A stretch of DNA of 64,000 nt from Arion vulgaris (GCA_020796225.1 CM036775.1:14876875-14940874), one strand, 5' to 3'. Positions 52,680-62,693 are shown, counted from the stretch's first letter. Made by a program: numbers and translations. The notes: generated from the letters alone by a model not told the origin.

Positions 52680-52876
52680 CTTTACCAAATCAAACACACA
52701 AGCTTTGAAGCACAGAAATTTGTACAGAACAACACTATAAATATCATTACAAGCTTTGTAGCACAAAAATTTGTACAGAACAACACTATAAATATCATTA
52801 CCATCTCTGCAGCACAGATATTTGAACAGAACAAAACTATAAATCTCCTTACCAAATCAAACTTATCCCTGCACAG
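52680..52876 (-). repeat. Tandem repeat containing the 3' end and donor of a TMEM120 exon
   Basis: In gene sense the unit begins with the exon end (CTGTGCAGGGATAAGTTTGA, TTTG) and continues past the donor (GTAAGGAGATTTATAGTTTT, GTTCTGTTCAAAT). Three more diverged copies follow: CTGTGCTGCAGAGATG/GTAATG, TGTGCTACAAAGCTT/GTAATG, and CTGTGCTTCAAAGCTTGTGT ending TTTGATTTG/GTAAAG. Unit length 50-63 bp. Confidence 0.75.
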
Positions 52877-52918
52877 ACTGTCGATATGAAATGATGTGTC
52901 AACCACCAACCTTTGATT
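52853..52918 (-). CDS. TMEM120 exon IKGWWLTHHF
   Basis: Acceptor TGTATTTTTCAG/AATCAAAGG, donor ATTTG/GTAAGG, 66 bp, phase 2 both ends. Encodes (R)IKGWWLTHHFISTVCAGISL I(W). Human reads [20 protein letters not shown]; the GWW..HH..ST pattern, which lines the ligand site in the known structures, is kept. The 3' end is the first unit of the adjacent tandem repeat. Confidence 0.93.
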
Positions 52919-53039
52919 CTGAAAAATACAAGATATGTAGCCATGGTGATGTTGCAATGTTCAAGACTACTTTGAGAACAATGAGTTTTACTTACTTACT
53001 TACTTCTCTCCGCTCCTCATGGAGCATAGGGTCTTAACA

Positions 53040-53320
53040 GTTGTTCACCACTCTTCTCAGTCTCCAGCTGTTTTCTTTATTTCCTCCCAGAATAGTCGAG
53101 CACTCTTCAGCTTCTCAAGAAGACTGCTTTCCTTCCTTTCGTTCGCTTGAAATATTGTCTGTATCTTCAACTTTGTCTCTTGTATACACTTCACTGTCTT
53201 TTGCAGCTCACAGAGAGGTTCGTATTGTTTTATGTTGAGTGTTGTTTCATTAGGGTAGTGAGTTTGCCTCAGTATATTCTTCCTCCCTTCCTTTTGTTCA
53301 TTTGATATCTGTCCATATAT
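53040..53320. other. Unassigned; diverged LINE antisense likely
   Basis: CTTCACTGTCTTTTGCAGCTC, GTTGTTTCATTAGGGTAGTG and GTTTGCCTC repeat sequences found at 53350-53420 in the LINE tail, so this is probably an older copy of the same tail. Confidence 0.45.
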
Positions 53321-54015
53321 TCAATACTTGTTTTGTATAACTTCACTGTCTTTGTAGTTCACCAGAGGCTGTAGTTTTCTGTCAAGTGTTGTTTCATTAG
53401 GCCAGTGAGTTTGCCTCGATATATCATATTCAGGCAATCTTGAAGTATGTGCTCTGCAGTCTGATGTGCCTGTCCACATGGCTGAATTGCCAATCTTGAA
53501 TTTTGTATACATGTGGCTGCGGAGTCGATTGTGTCCTGTTCTAAGGCGCAGAATGACAACTTGTTCTAATCTGCTCATATTATAGAAATTGTCTTATGTT
53601 GTCATTGGTGGCCTTCTGATTGATTCAAGAAAACTTTGTCTATAAGTCTGTTTAGGATGTCCCTTTTCCCGTTTTCCTTATGGGTTCCACTCAAGTGCTT
53701 GTCTAGTGACACTTGACTGTGTCTTTCATAGTATATGCCCGAACCACTACCAGTTCCTCCTCTAAACGTGGGTCATCATGGGTTCTTGTCCTGTACTGGT
53801 CTATGTTTGTAACTCTATCAAACCATCTCAGTCTGAGAATATGCCGAAGACATCCGTTGACAAAGGACTGAATCTTATTTATATTTAACTTGGTGACTCG
53901 CTATTTTCAGTGCTGTACAGCATAAATCAACATAGATTTTACATTTGAGCTGAATGTCCTGAGTGTTGTTTTCATGAAGATGGCAGTAGAGTTCCACACT
54001 GTGTGCAGGATAGCC
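53321..54015 (-). pseudogene. Two LINE ORF tails in series
   Basis: 53321-53580: EQVVILRLRTGHNRLRSHMY, TKFKIGNSAM and LTGLMKQHLTENYSLW, the family of 48587. 53590-54015: LNINKIQSFVNGCLRHILRL, RWFDRVTNIDQYRT and TRQALEWNP-like, a different LINE tail. Several frameshifts. Confidence 0.7.
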
Positions 54016-54120
54016 CAGGTTTATTGTTAACACTAAGTTTTAATACATAGATATTATTAGCTTTAGTACAGATATGGCAGAATTTATTAAATTGAATTGT
54101 TTACAGGCACATGGTCTATG

Positions 54121-54680
54121 AACATGATGGTCTTCTCCAACCCTTTGTGTCTCTTTAAACTGGCGTTACTGCCTGTAATACCGCTTTTTGGCCGGTGTAG
54201 GAGAGGCACTGGGTGAGAATCACAACACTGGGCAACAACCCGGTAGCAGTGTGATGACAAAAAGAAAGAAGTAGGAGAGGAGTGACATGAGCCTGTGGAA
54301 TTTAATGGCCGAGTGGCTAGTGCAGTCGCTGTGAAACTGTTCAGGTCAGGATGTTTTCTTTAAGCCCTCGACAGAAAAATCTCCTTGGCATTACCATGGA
54401 TCGAACCCTGCTCGCTCGCATGGGAGCCGCGTTCTAATCCATTCAGTCAGACGCTCCACTCGTGTCTCTTTATACCTTATATGTCCAAAATACTGACATT
54501 TTCTCATCTTTATTTATAGCATCAGCCAGTTTTCTTTGATATTTTTTTCTTTCTGGATAGATCTATGTGTTCTCTTCTCTGTCCATGATATACAGAGGAC
54601 TCTTCTGTGACACTTATATTCAAAAGCACATATATGTTTTTCCACTGCATTGTTAAATGCCCATACTTCACACCACATGT
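54121..54680 (-). pseudogene. LINE tail split by SINE-K
   Basis: Antisense of the 29845 LINE family: ATGGTCTTCTCCAACCCTTT, then after the SINE-K TATGTCCAAAATACTGACAT, CAGTTTTCTTTGATATT and CATATATGTTTTTCCACTGC. Confidence 0.65.
54161..54461 (-). repeat. SINE-K copy with a 64-bp LINE end inside
   Basis: Antisense SINE-K. TSD GTGTCTCTTTAAAC (54147-54160) and GTGTCTCTTTATAC (54462-54475). Within it, 54207-54270 (ACAACACTGGGCAACAACCC, then a GACAAAAAGAAAGAA tail) is flanked by a perfect 10-bp TSD, GTAGGAGAGG, at 54197-54206 and 54271-54280; it equals the last bases of the LINE at 29083. Confidence 0.8.
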
Positions 54681-54776
54681 TTTATTTCAATACTAAACAT
54701 ATAAGAAATAAATATTAAAAAACAAGAGACTAAGGAACATGTGGACAAGATAAGATTAACAAAAATATTTACCAAC

Positions 54777-55471
54777 CAACCAGGAGCTGTTGACTCGGAG
54801 GATGCTTTCTCTTATGGTGAGAGTACAGTGAGATAAGATTAACAAGATATTTACCTGGAGCTGTTGACTCGGAGGATGCTTTCTCTTATGGTGAGAGTAC
54901 AGTGAGATAAGATTAACAAGATATTACCTGGAGCCATTGACTGAGGATGTTTATGTAGAGTACAGTGAGATAAGATTAACAAGATATTTACCTGGAGCTG
55001 TTGACTCGGAGGATGCTTTCTCTTATGGTGAGAGTACAGTAGAGATAAGATTAACAAGATATTTACCTGGAGCCGTTGACTCGGAGGATGCTTTCTCTTA
55101 TGGTGAGAGTACAGCAAGATAAGATTAACAAGATATTTACCTGGAGCTTTGACTGAGGATGCTTTCTCTATGGTGAGAGTACAGGAGAAAGATTAACAAG
55201 ATATTTACCTGGAGCCGTGACTGAGGATGCTTTCTCATGGTGAGAGTACAGTGAGATAGATTAACAAGTATTTACCTGGAGCCGTTGACTTGGAGGATGC
55301 TTCTCTTATGGTAGAGTACAGTAAGATAAGATTAACAAAATTTTACCAACCAACCTGGAGCCTGACTGGAGGATGCTTTCTTATGGTGAGAGTACAGCAA
55401 GATAAGATTAACAAGATATTTACCTGGAGCCGTTGACTCGGAGGATGCTTTCTCTTATGGTGAGAGTACAG
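54777..55471 (-). repeat. About 74-bp array of a TMEM120 partial exon plus splice donor
   Basis: In gene sense each unit holds TGTACTCTCACCATAAGAGA, AAGCATCCTCCGAGTCAAC, GGCTCCAG/GTAAATATCT and TGTTAATCTTATCTCA. The coding part translates [15 protein letters not shown], the 3' half of the neighbouring TMEM120 exon. The rightmost unit (to 55471) is inside the true exon; about eight or nine further copies lie downstream in the intron, several with small deletions. None has its own acceptor. Confidence 0.9.
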
Positions 55472-55513
55472 TAGTACCAGACCAGCAAGAAATTCAAAGA
55501 AGTGTCACACCAC
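55424..55513 (-). CDS. TMEM120 exon with [10 protein letters not shown]
   Basis: Acceptor CTTCTACAATAG/GTGG, donor CTCCAG/GTAAAT, 90 bp, phase 2 both ends. Encodes (R)[29 protein letters not shown](R). Human reads [38 protein letters not shown] is identical. This copy alone has the NFLLVWYY part and an acceptor, so it is the real exon. Confidence 0.95.
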
Positions 55514-55559
55514 CTATTGTAGAAGAGATATTAGAATTATATATCATTAAACTGTGAGC

Positions 55560-55790
55560 GTCTGTTGCTCAATGGTAGTGCATCACAAACCCAAGCGTTC
55601 TGGTTCAAACCTCACGGTGCAAGTTTGAAGCAAATTCTTCGTGGATTTTTACAAAGTAAAATTAGAGATTTTACACAAGGTAAAAATAGACTCACGTCAG
55701 AAAGCAATGGCAACTACTGAAGTGGTGCTGAAATCAATGACTTGTTTATGTGGTTGATGCTACGCCTTAGGATATGCTACGATTTTCATT
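55560..55790 (+). repeat. SINE-I copy, full length
   Basis: Head GTCTGTTGCTCAATGGTAGT, B box TGGTTCAAACCTC, GTGGATTTTTACAAAGTAAA, AGTGGTGCTGAAATCAATGA and CTTAGGATATGCTACGATTT. Confidence 0.75.
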
Positions 55791-55929
55791 TCATAATTAA
55801 ACTGTACAGAGAAAACAAAAACACCCTACAACCTGCAAATCAAAGAGCATTGGCTCATAAATAACATCATGTCCTGGAAGATGAAATATTTTTTCCATGT
55901 CAGTGGTTTAAAAACGTAATGGAAGGATG

Positions 55930-56590
55930 GTTCGTAGTCATGACCAAGGAAGTGACAGCAGGACATCAAAGAAACCTTGACATGTTAGAGATGGGAACTT
56001 GCTGAGAGTTTTCAGGGCTGTGATGAAAGTGTTCCTTCCGGGTAATGCTACTACTGACAGATGATGTACATTTGATGAGGTCAGGCTGAATTTCTGGCTA
56101 CGACATGGTAGGTTGTTGCAGAGTGAAGTGGGCATAGGACAACTACTTCTAGTATGAGGATGGAGGATGAGGTCATTACTGCTGCCCTTCAGTAACTCTC
56201 TGGGATACAGTTTACTGGGGCCGTTGTTGTATCTGTTGTCAGTCGATGTTTCAGAAGGTCCAAGATGACAACTTATGGTATGACTGTGGATGTCATCTAT
56301 TGGGGTTGCTAACATCCAGCGGCTTATGTGGATCTACTGTCTTGGACATATTCGTGTTTTCGAATGAGAGGCGGCCAGACTTGCATCAACAGCATTGATT
56401 TCAGGGAGTTGAAGATGGATAAGGGGGATGTTCTTCGGTCTCTTCATGACTGTCCGTTGGATGAGGACACTAAAATAGATGTTGAAACAATCCAGCGACT
56501 TAGGAGTTTGGAGTTACCCGTTGTACAAGCAGAACTAGATGCCTGAGGGGAAGAGTCAGTAGTGTGTTTGACCAGAGAGCCCCAGGAACC
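55930..56590 (+). repeat. Repeat P, longest copy
   Basis: Ends with an open frame at 56328-56546 whose last residues are VETIQRLRSLELPVVQAELD A, stop, then a 3' region up to 56602. The last about 25 residues and the stop are shared with copies at 51.2 and 63.5 kb, which suggests a real retroelement ORF. No domain recognised. Confidence 0.45.
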
Positions 56591-56602
56591 ATCAGTATGC
56601 AT

Positions 56603-56765
56603 TTTGGCTGAAATCGGATGAAATGTGTCCTAAACGTGTAGAAGTCTATGCGTTTAGGGGCCTATCAAACCAATGTGCAACGTATACACGTTCTTGGCAA
56701 AGATCAAACATATCACAAAGAGTGATTAAAATTGGTCGTAAAGAACAAACGCAAAGAAGAAGAAG
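56603..56765 (+). repeat. SINE-A copy, 5'-truncated
   Basis: Begins TTTGGCTGAAATCGGATG and ends GAAGAAGAAG. TSD ATCAGTATGCAT at 56591-56602 and 56766-56777. Confidence 0.87.
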
Positions 56766-56874
56766 ATCAGTATGCATACACTTAGACAACTGTTGGGGGT
56801 GAGACTGAGCACCTGCCAGATGAAGTGCGATGATGTCCATGTGCTTAGATTTCAGTCTCAATAAATACAACAGT

Positions 56875-57110
56875 GTTCAGCGGCCCAACACGTCAGTTAG
56901 ACGTTGATTAATTAATTTTTTTGCATATTTGGTATGTCGTTTTTTTTAGGCTGTACCAATATCGACACGCAATCAATCTGGTCAGCGACTGGGATTCACA
57001 ACTCTGAAACTCCTCTGTTCGGAAAGACTCTCTCAATGTGTTAACTGATTCAACCGTGAACACTCAAGTGTAACTATTTATCTGCCTGGCCCACGCGTCA
57101 CTCAAAAGAC
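56875..57110 (-). pseudogene. LINE RNase H-region fragment
   Basis: Antisense sequence shared with 61330-61620: AGCGGCCCAACACG, GGCTGTACCAATATCGACAC, ATTCACAACTCTGAAACTCC, CTGTTCGGAAAGACTC. Confidence 0.5.
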
Positions 57111-57700
57111 GATTACTATTTTGTTGAGTTTTTGTTATTTTTGGTTCCAATTGAAGATTTATATGAACCGGAAACTACTTAGAAGTGATGTGTAAACGAT
57201 AACAATACGAGCAGCATGCTAGAATTCAAATTGAAACGGAGTTTATCAATCATTTTAGGATACCCAGTGACCGTAAAAAACTACCGATTTTTATGAATGT
57301 TCATGATGCTACTTTGTGAACATTTATAATCCATACATTCCTTCACTATTTTCTTAACGCTTGTGTATTCATAAATGGATTACATATATAAAGAGAGCAG
57401 TTAGACTGATTTATACAACATAATGTTCATCAAAGCCCTTGAAAAGTTGGATTTTCGTTCTCACAATTTCAATTATTTAAAAAAAATACATGCTAATATT
57501 TTTCAAGCATAGTCAACACAACATTATATTTTTGACACAATAAATATTTTATGAAAGTACATTCATTTATCTTTAATTTGATATATAATAAGTTAAAATT
57601 GAATTCATATTTAGAAACAATATTTTAGTTTAGCTAAAGTATGTGCAATATTTTGGAAACTAAAAATAATTCGCCAGATGCGAAAAACACGTAGTGAATC
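57111..57700. other. A/T-rich intron, no feature recognised
   Basis: No exon, SINE or LINE match. It lies in the TMEM120 intron between 55513 and 58573. Confidence 0.45.
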
Positions 57701-57711
57701 AGTTAAGAATG

Positions 57712-58190
57712 TCATTTCTGTCCATTGCAGCTCCCTCTGCTATCGTAGCCATGCCAGCCAATCTATCAGCTCGTTCATTCATCATCATCACCATCAAATA
57801 GTTTGTCCTGAGCAGAACTTTGCCACCACAACAATCCTTCTGAATTTCCCTCTAGTAGGCCAGATGTCTCGCCTCTGCAGTCGTTATGCTCAAACCATCA
57901 GTTACATCCTGAATTCATCCTCTCCGTGGTTTTTCTCTTCTCCTCTTTGCCAGGATGCCTCCCTTTCCCTGATAGTCTTCTCCAGTCCTTCGTGTCTCTA
58001 TATACGTCCAAAATATTCCAATTTTCTCTTTTTTATTTGTAGCGGATCATCCAGTTTTCTTTGATTTGGAGTTCTTTCTGGATAGATACATTTGTTCTCT
58101 TCTGTGTCCATGATATACGGAGGTCTCTTCTGTAATACTTATATTCAAAAGCACATATATGTTTTTCCACCGTTTTGTTAAATGTCTATC
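57712..58190 (-). pseudogene. LINE fragments (RNase H piece and ORF tail)
   Basis: 57712-57780 is antisense of the RNase H end (GTCCATTGCAGCTCCCTCTG, CAGCCAATCTATCAGCTCGT). 57850-58190 is antisense of the 29845 tail family (AGATGTCTCGCCTCTGCAGT, GATAGTCTTCTCCAGTCCTT, ATTCTTTCTGGATAG-type and CATATATGTTTTTCCACCG). Confidence 0.65.
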
Positions 58191-58233
58191 TTCACAGTCA
58201 TACGTTCATTACAATATAAATATATTTGTAAAC

Positions 58234-58519
58234 CCATACGTTCATTCTTCTTCTTTCTTTCTTGTGTCCTCTGCTTTTTTGCCGTTAGCGTAGCAGGTTT
58301 AATTGATGATGGTTTCGAGATAGTGCACGCTCGGTCACCTGATATGCTGTGTCTTCTCTGCTTTTTGACATTAGGCGTAGCAGGCTTAACTGATGATAGG
58401 TTTCCGAGATAGTGCACGCTCGGTAGCTTGATATGTTGTGGTACTGTGGAGGTTTAAGATGTCTGTAACTACATCAACCCATCTTTTTCTTGGTCTGCCC
58501 CTTCCTCTTAAAACATAAG
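58234..58519 (-). repeat. LINE or SINE 3' end with TSD
   Basis: TSD TATATTTGTAAAC at 58221-58233 and 58520-58532. The insert has two related segments with GCGTAGCAGG and GAGATAGTGCACGCTCGGT and a LINE-like TTTTTCTTGGTCTGCCCCTTCC (GRPRKRW in antisense) at the right; the sense 3' end is GAAGAAGAA-rich. Confidence 0.6.
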
Positions 58520-58572
58520 TATATTTGTAAACAACTGTAGTTTAGTATGAGTCCAGTTTCAGTAGTTCTTAC

Positions 58573-58664
58573 CTGGATCTTAGAAGAAAACCAGAAACAA
58601 ACGCAAGATGTAGGATAATATAACTAATCAACTTGAATGTTTCATAATCTTCTTGTAGATGAAC
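58573..58664 (-). CDS. TMEM120 exon EDYETFKLIS, one base short
   Basis: Acceptor CCTGAAACAG/GTTCAT, donor GATCCAG/GTAAGA, 92 bp. From the upstream exon the frame reads (K)FIYKK, matching human KFAYK, while the rest of the exon, EDYETFKLISYIILHLAFVS and GFLLRS(R), is in the next frame. One base, most simply a G in TACAAG(G)AAGAT, is missing: 93 bp would restore both phases. No alternative acceptor fixes it. Confidence 0.88.
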
Positions 58665-58711
58665 CTGTTTCAGGGGAAAAACAACAATTCATTGATATTT
58701 GAGGGGGACAA

Positions 58712-59250
58712 AATGTAAGTTAAACATTTCACAAGATATTGTGAAGAATTTTCAAAATATAAGGTTTAACATTTCACAAGATATTGTGAAGAATTTTCAA
58801 AATGTAAGATTTAACATTTCACAAGATATTGTGAAGAATTTTCAAAATGTAAGGTTTAACATTTCACAAGATATTGTGAAGAATTTTCAAAATGTAAGAT
58901 TTAACATTTCACAAGATATTGTGAAGAATTTTCAAAATGTAAGTTTAACATTTCACAAGATATTGTGAAGAATTTTCAAAATGTAAGATTTAACATTTCA
59001 CAAGATATTGTGAAGAATTTTCAAAATGTAAGGTTTAACATTTCACAAGATATTGTGAAGAATTTTCAAAATGTAAGGTTTAACATTTCACAAGATATTG
59101 TGAAGAATTTTCAAAATGTAAGATTTAACATTTCACAAGATATTGTGAAGAATTTTCAAAATGTAAGGTTTAACATTTCACAAGATATTGTGAAGAATTT
59201 TCAAAATGTAAGATTTAACATTTTCCAAGATATTGTGAAGAATTTTCACG
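58712..59250. repeat. 47-bp minisatellite, about 11 units
   Basis: Unit TAAGGTTTAACATTTCACAA plus GATATTGTGAAGAATTTTCAAAATG. It lies in the TMEM120 intron about 50 bp upstream of the exon acceptor at 58664. Confidence 0.9.
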
Positions 59251-59267
59251 GATGAATTGAAGTTGAA

Positions 59268-59803
59268 AGGGTCTAAAACCGAAGGATTGACTTTATTGTA
59301 CCGCATTTTATCCCATATGGCTCGGCCCCTCTCCGCAGAAAGGGCACACCATCTGTCGAGAGTATTGCACAAAGCACGAACTCCATAACTCCTGCAACAA
59401 TCCTCTTCTTCTTGACCCTTCGCCCGCATGAAGGCATAGATCCACAACCAAGGCCTTCCAAGCCCGCCTATCCAAGGCCATCTTTTGAAGATCTCCTCCT
59501 TGCAGGGTCTTTCTTCTTCCTCGGGTGGCGAGCTATGAATTTTCCTGGTTGTGGTTTCTGTAGCTATCTAGTGTTTTTATGGGGTGCCATGCCCAACCTC
59601 CTAATTGCCTCTTATGACGTGTGTGGCAGGTAACTGTGGTTCTATTCTTTACACCCCAATCTGAGCCGCGGTAACCACTCGGGCGGGCAACAATCCTAGG
59701 GTCTCCGAAAAATACACTCATGAACAGAACATCACAGTCCAGATTCGAACCCATGACCTTCAGACACGAGGCAAGGGCTTAACCACTTAGCCACAGAGAC
59801 TGT
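59268..59803 (-). repeat. SINE-G copy split by SINE-A'
   Basis: Antisense: ACCGAAGGATTGACTTTATT, AGAAAGGGCACACCATCTGT, then after the insert ATACACTCATGAACAGAACA, B box GATTCGAACCC and CTTAACCACTTAGCCACAGA. Confidence 0.8.
59405..59696 (-). repeat. SINE-A' copy nested in SINE-G
   Basis: Minus-strand second copy of the SINE-A' chimera (GGCCTTCCAAGCCCGCCTAT, GGTTGTGGTTTCTGTAGC, head CGGTAACCACTCGGG). TSD GCAACAATCCT at 59394-59404 and 59697-59707. Confidence 0.85.
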
Positions 59804-60420
59804 ATGCCAAAAGGCCAATGCAGTGACATACTGTCTTCATTATTCAAACACAGACATGACAATCAAACGACAACTGATAAACTTTACATTTTTACCATCA
59901 TTGTTATCAATTTCCTGAAATAAACCCCACGCTTACTAAAGAAATCATCAAGAAAGGTTCAGACTGTGGCCCTTCAGTTATATGAGGACTATCATCATAG
60001 CACTCCAGATATGTCCGTAGGATGCTCCAATCCCCGCCTCAACAAATCCAGCAGAGTTCTGCGGCCCAAAACGCGAGTTCAAAAACATTCATCAATGGTT
60101 GCTGAGCCTTGTTATTGATTAAGTGTTGTGTCTGCCGGTGTAGGAGATCATGTTTTTCCACAACTTTCCCTGTTGCAGTTTATCCTGATGTTGAACCACG
60201 ATGTCAGACCATCCTACATCTTCTCCATCTGCCTTTTACAATCTCTCCTTCCCTGAATTTTATCCATTGTCACCAAATATTCGAAATCTCATCTCTTCGC
60301 ATTATATGAAGAACCTTGATTGTCTAATTCTTATGATAAGGTTTTATTGTGTGCAGGCTTGTTTTAAAACTTCATCATTTGTTTTCTTTGCTGTCCATGG
60401 AATGTTCATTACTCCATTAT

Positions 60421-60672
60421 CTTCCTCTTTTTTGAATGCTCCATATCAACCACTTGTTACCCACTCTTTGTGATTTGTACGTGATCCGAGCCTAAGAGCG
60501 ATTGTACATTGTGCCAGTTATGCGCCTACAAGTAGGCCAGCACATCTGATTTCTGCAACGCTTTTTATTTACTAGCGTAGCTTCCCTAGACCACTACCTC
60601 AGTCGCTTTTTTACGACATGCCTTGTAGGTCACAGTGTTACAATTCTTTGCTCCCCGAGGACCATGGCAACA
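60421..60672 (-). repeat. SINE-B copy
   Basis: Antisense: AATGCTCCATATCAACCACT, GCGATTGTACATTGTGCCAG, GCGCCTACAAGTAGGCCAGC, TTTTACGACATGCCTTGTAG. Confidence 0.82.
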
Positions 60673-60910
60673 AACGGGCGAGAGGTGCAGTTAGTTCTGA
60701 AGTTGATTTTTTGTCAAACCACGATGTCAGACCATCCTACATCTTCTCCCTTCCATGATCTTTCCTTCCATGAATTTTCCCTGTTGTCACTAAATGTTCT
60801 AAACCTCCTCTTCGCATTATATGCCAGGAGAACCTAGATTGTCGGATTATTTTTTTTATAAAGTTTCTTTGTGTGCATTCCTGATTTAAAACCTCATCAT
60901 GTCTGTGTGT

Positions 60911-61154
60911 TGCCAGGGCCCGCAAGGAAGCAAAGAAAAGTAACACTGTGACCTACAAGGCATAAGAAGAGACTCATGTAGGACCTAGGGAAGCTACCCT
61001 AGTAAATAAAAAAGCATCACAGAAATCAAATGTGCTGACCTACTTTTAGGCGCATAACTGGCACAACGTAAATCGCTCTTAGGCTCAGATCATATACAAA
61101 TCACAAAGAGTGTTTAACAAGTGGTTGGTATGGAGCGTTCGAAGAAGAAGAAGA
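60911..61154 (+). repeat. SINE-B copy
   Basis: Sense: GGGCCCGCAAGGAAGCAAAG, GAGACTCATGTAGGACCTAG, GGCGCATAACTGGCACAACG, GGAGCGTTCGAAGAAGAAGA. Confidence 0.82.
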
Positions 61155-61329
61155 TGAGAGAATCTCATTTGTTTTCTTTGCTCCCATGGAATTTTTTCAG
61201 CATTCTTTTAATAAAACCACATCTATGTAGCTTCCAGTGATATTACTGTTTATAGAGAGCTTAGTGAGTTATCAGTTATATGGGGATTATCATCATAGCA
61301 CTTCTGACGCATCCATATGTGCGCTGATC

Positions 61330-61640
61330 TCTGTCTAAAAAAATCCAGCAGTGTCCAGCGGCCCAACACGCTAGTTCGATATTAATTAATCAACCTCCAT
61401 GGATATTTGGTAGGTTGTTCTTTTCAGGCTTCACCAATATTCACACCCATCTCTATCTTGTCAGCGAGTGGTATTCACAACCCTGAAACTCTTCTGTTCG
61501 GAAAGACTCAATGCGTTAAGAATGCCATTTTGGTCCATGGCAGCTTCCTCTGATATTGTAAGCAATGCCAGCCAATCTATCAGCTCATTCATTACCACTG
61601 ACTCCTGAGTGCCCAGGAACAAAAATGATAAGTATGTAAT
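61330..61640 (-). pseudogene. LINE RNase H end
   Basis: Minus frame with ESVVMNELIDWLALLTIS, matching the NE(R/L)(A/I)D catalytic region end of RNase H, then NGILNALSLSEQKSFRV. Truncated. Confidence 0.55.
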
Positions 61641-62104
61641 TTTCAATAAAAATCGATCAAAATTTAATCAATCAAAATCAATCAAAATCGAACTGGTACA
61701 GTCAGTCGCTGAACGCTGCTGGAGATATTGCGAAGGAGATCGGAGCACCTATGGACATGTCCGAGTGCAATGAAGATATTCCAAACTGAAACTGAAAATG
61801 ACAAACAACATAAATGCACAACTTCCTAATTTATTTTCTTTGCTTCCCATGGAATTTTCAGCATTCTTTTATAAGATCACACCTTATGTGGCTTCCAGCG
61901 ATATTATTGATTATGGAGAGCTTGATAAACAAAATGAATGCACAAGCAGGTAACAGATGTTTCCTTTTGCTTGTACTTACACATAATCAATGTTGCATCA
62001 CCTGTACATATCACCTGTACCCATGTAAATGTAATTAGATATATGTTAGTCAAACGAGATCAATAGCCATCTGTCAAATACATATATTAAAGGTATGCAT
62101 GATC
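61641..62104. other. Unassigned, with LINE-like antisense pieces
   Basis: 61800-61925 repeats TTTCTTTGCTTCCCATGGAA, GTGGCTTCCAGCGATATTAT and GGAGAGCTTG, related to 61165-61270. A short (ATCAAA)n run at 61650-61690 may be a SINE-C-type tail. Confidence 0.4.
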
Positions 62105-62111
62105 TGTAGCA

Positions 62112-62369
62112 TCTTCTTCTTCTTCTTCTTTGCGTTCATTCTTTACCACCAATTTTAATCACTTTGTGACATGTTTGATCTTTGCCAAGAACGTATATAC
62201 GTTGCACGTTGGTTTGGTAGGCCCCTAAACGCATAGACTTCTACACATTTAGGACATGGCATCCGATCTCAGCCAAACCTCCTTAGTCGTCTCTTACGAC
62301 ATGCATGGCAGGTAACAGTGGTTCTATTCTTTACACCCCAAATTTGAACCCAGGTAGCCACTCGGTCGG
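62112..62369 (-). repeat. SINE-A copy
   Basis: Full minus-strand copy with expanded (GAA)n tail. Short TSD TGTAGCA at 62105-62111 and 62370-62376. Confidence 0.82.
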
Positions 62370-62413
62370 TGTAGCAATTTGATGATGGTTCCCTCTGACA
62401 TATTGTATCTATC

Positions 62414-62634
62414 TCCCTCTCTCTCTTGTGATCGTTCTTTTTGGCCATTTTGATCACTCTTGATGTGATATATAAACAGCCTTTGTCAACAACGTATTTT
62501 TACGTCATCTCGCTCAGCGCCGCTTGGAGCTCTGGTGTTTATCCTTCGGTGAAGTGTCCGATTTCAGCCAGCGTTTACTGGATTCGCTCTCCATCGCCTC
62601 AGGCTTTCCCCAGCTAACCTGCAAGGCAGCAGGT
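62414..62634 (-). repeat. SINE-E copy, 5'-truncated
   Basis: From CTCTCTCTTGTGATCGTTCT to AACCTGCAAGGCAGCAGG. TSD TATCTATC at 62406-62413 and 62635-62642. Confidence 0.75.
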
Positions 62635-62693
62635 TATCTATCTATCTATTCTCTTTCCCTATTTTGTCTTTCATGCTGAAAAAAAGAGACACC

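Larger units (their letters stand above)
60170..61270 (-). pseudogene. Two related LINE tails, each split or joined by SINE-B
   Basis: 60170-60420 and 60690-60910 are antisense copies of one tail (CACGATGTCAGACCATCCTA; in sense QSRFSWHIMRRGGLEHLVTT, GKIHGRKDHGREKM). After the second SINE-B the tail continues at 61165 (TTGTTTTCTTTGCTCCCATG). Confidence 0.65.
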
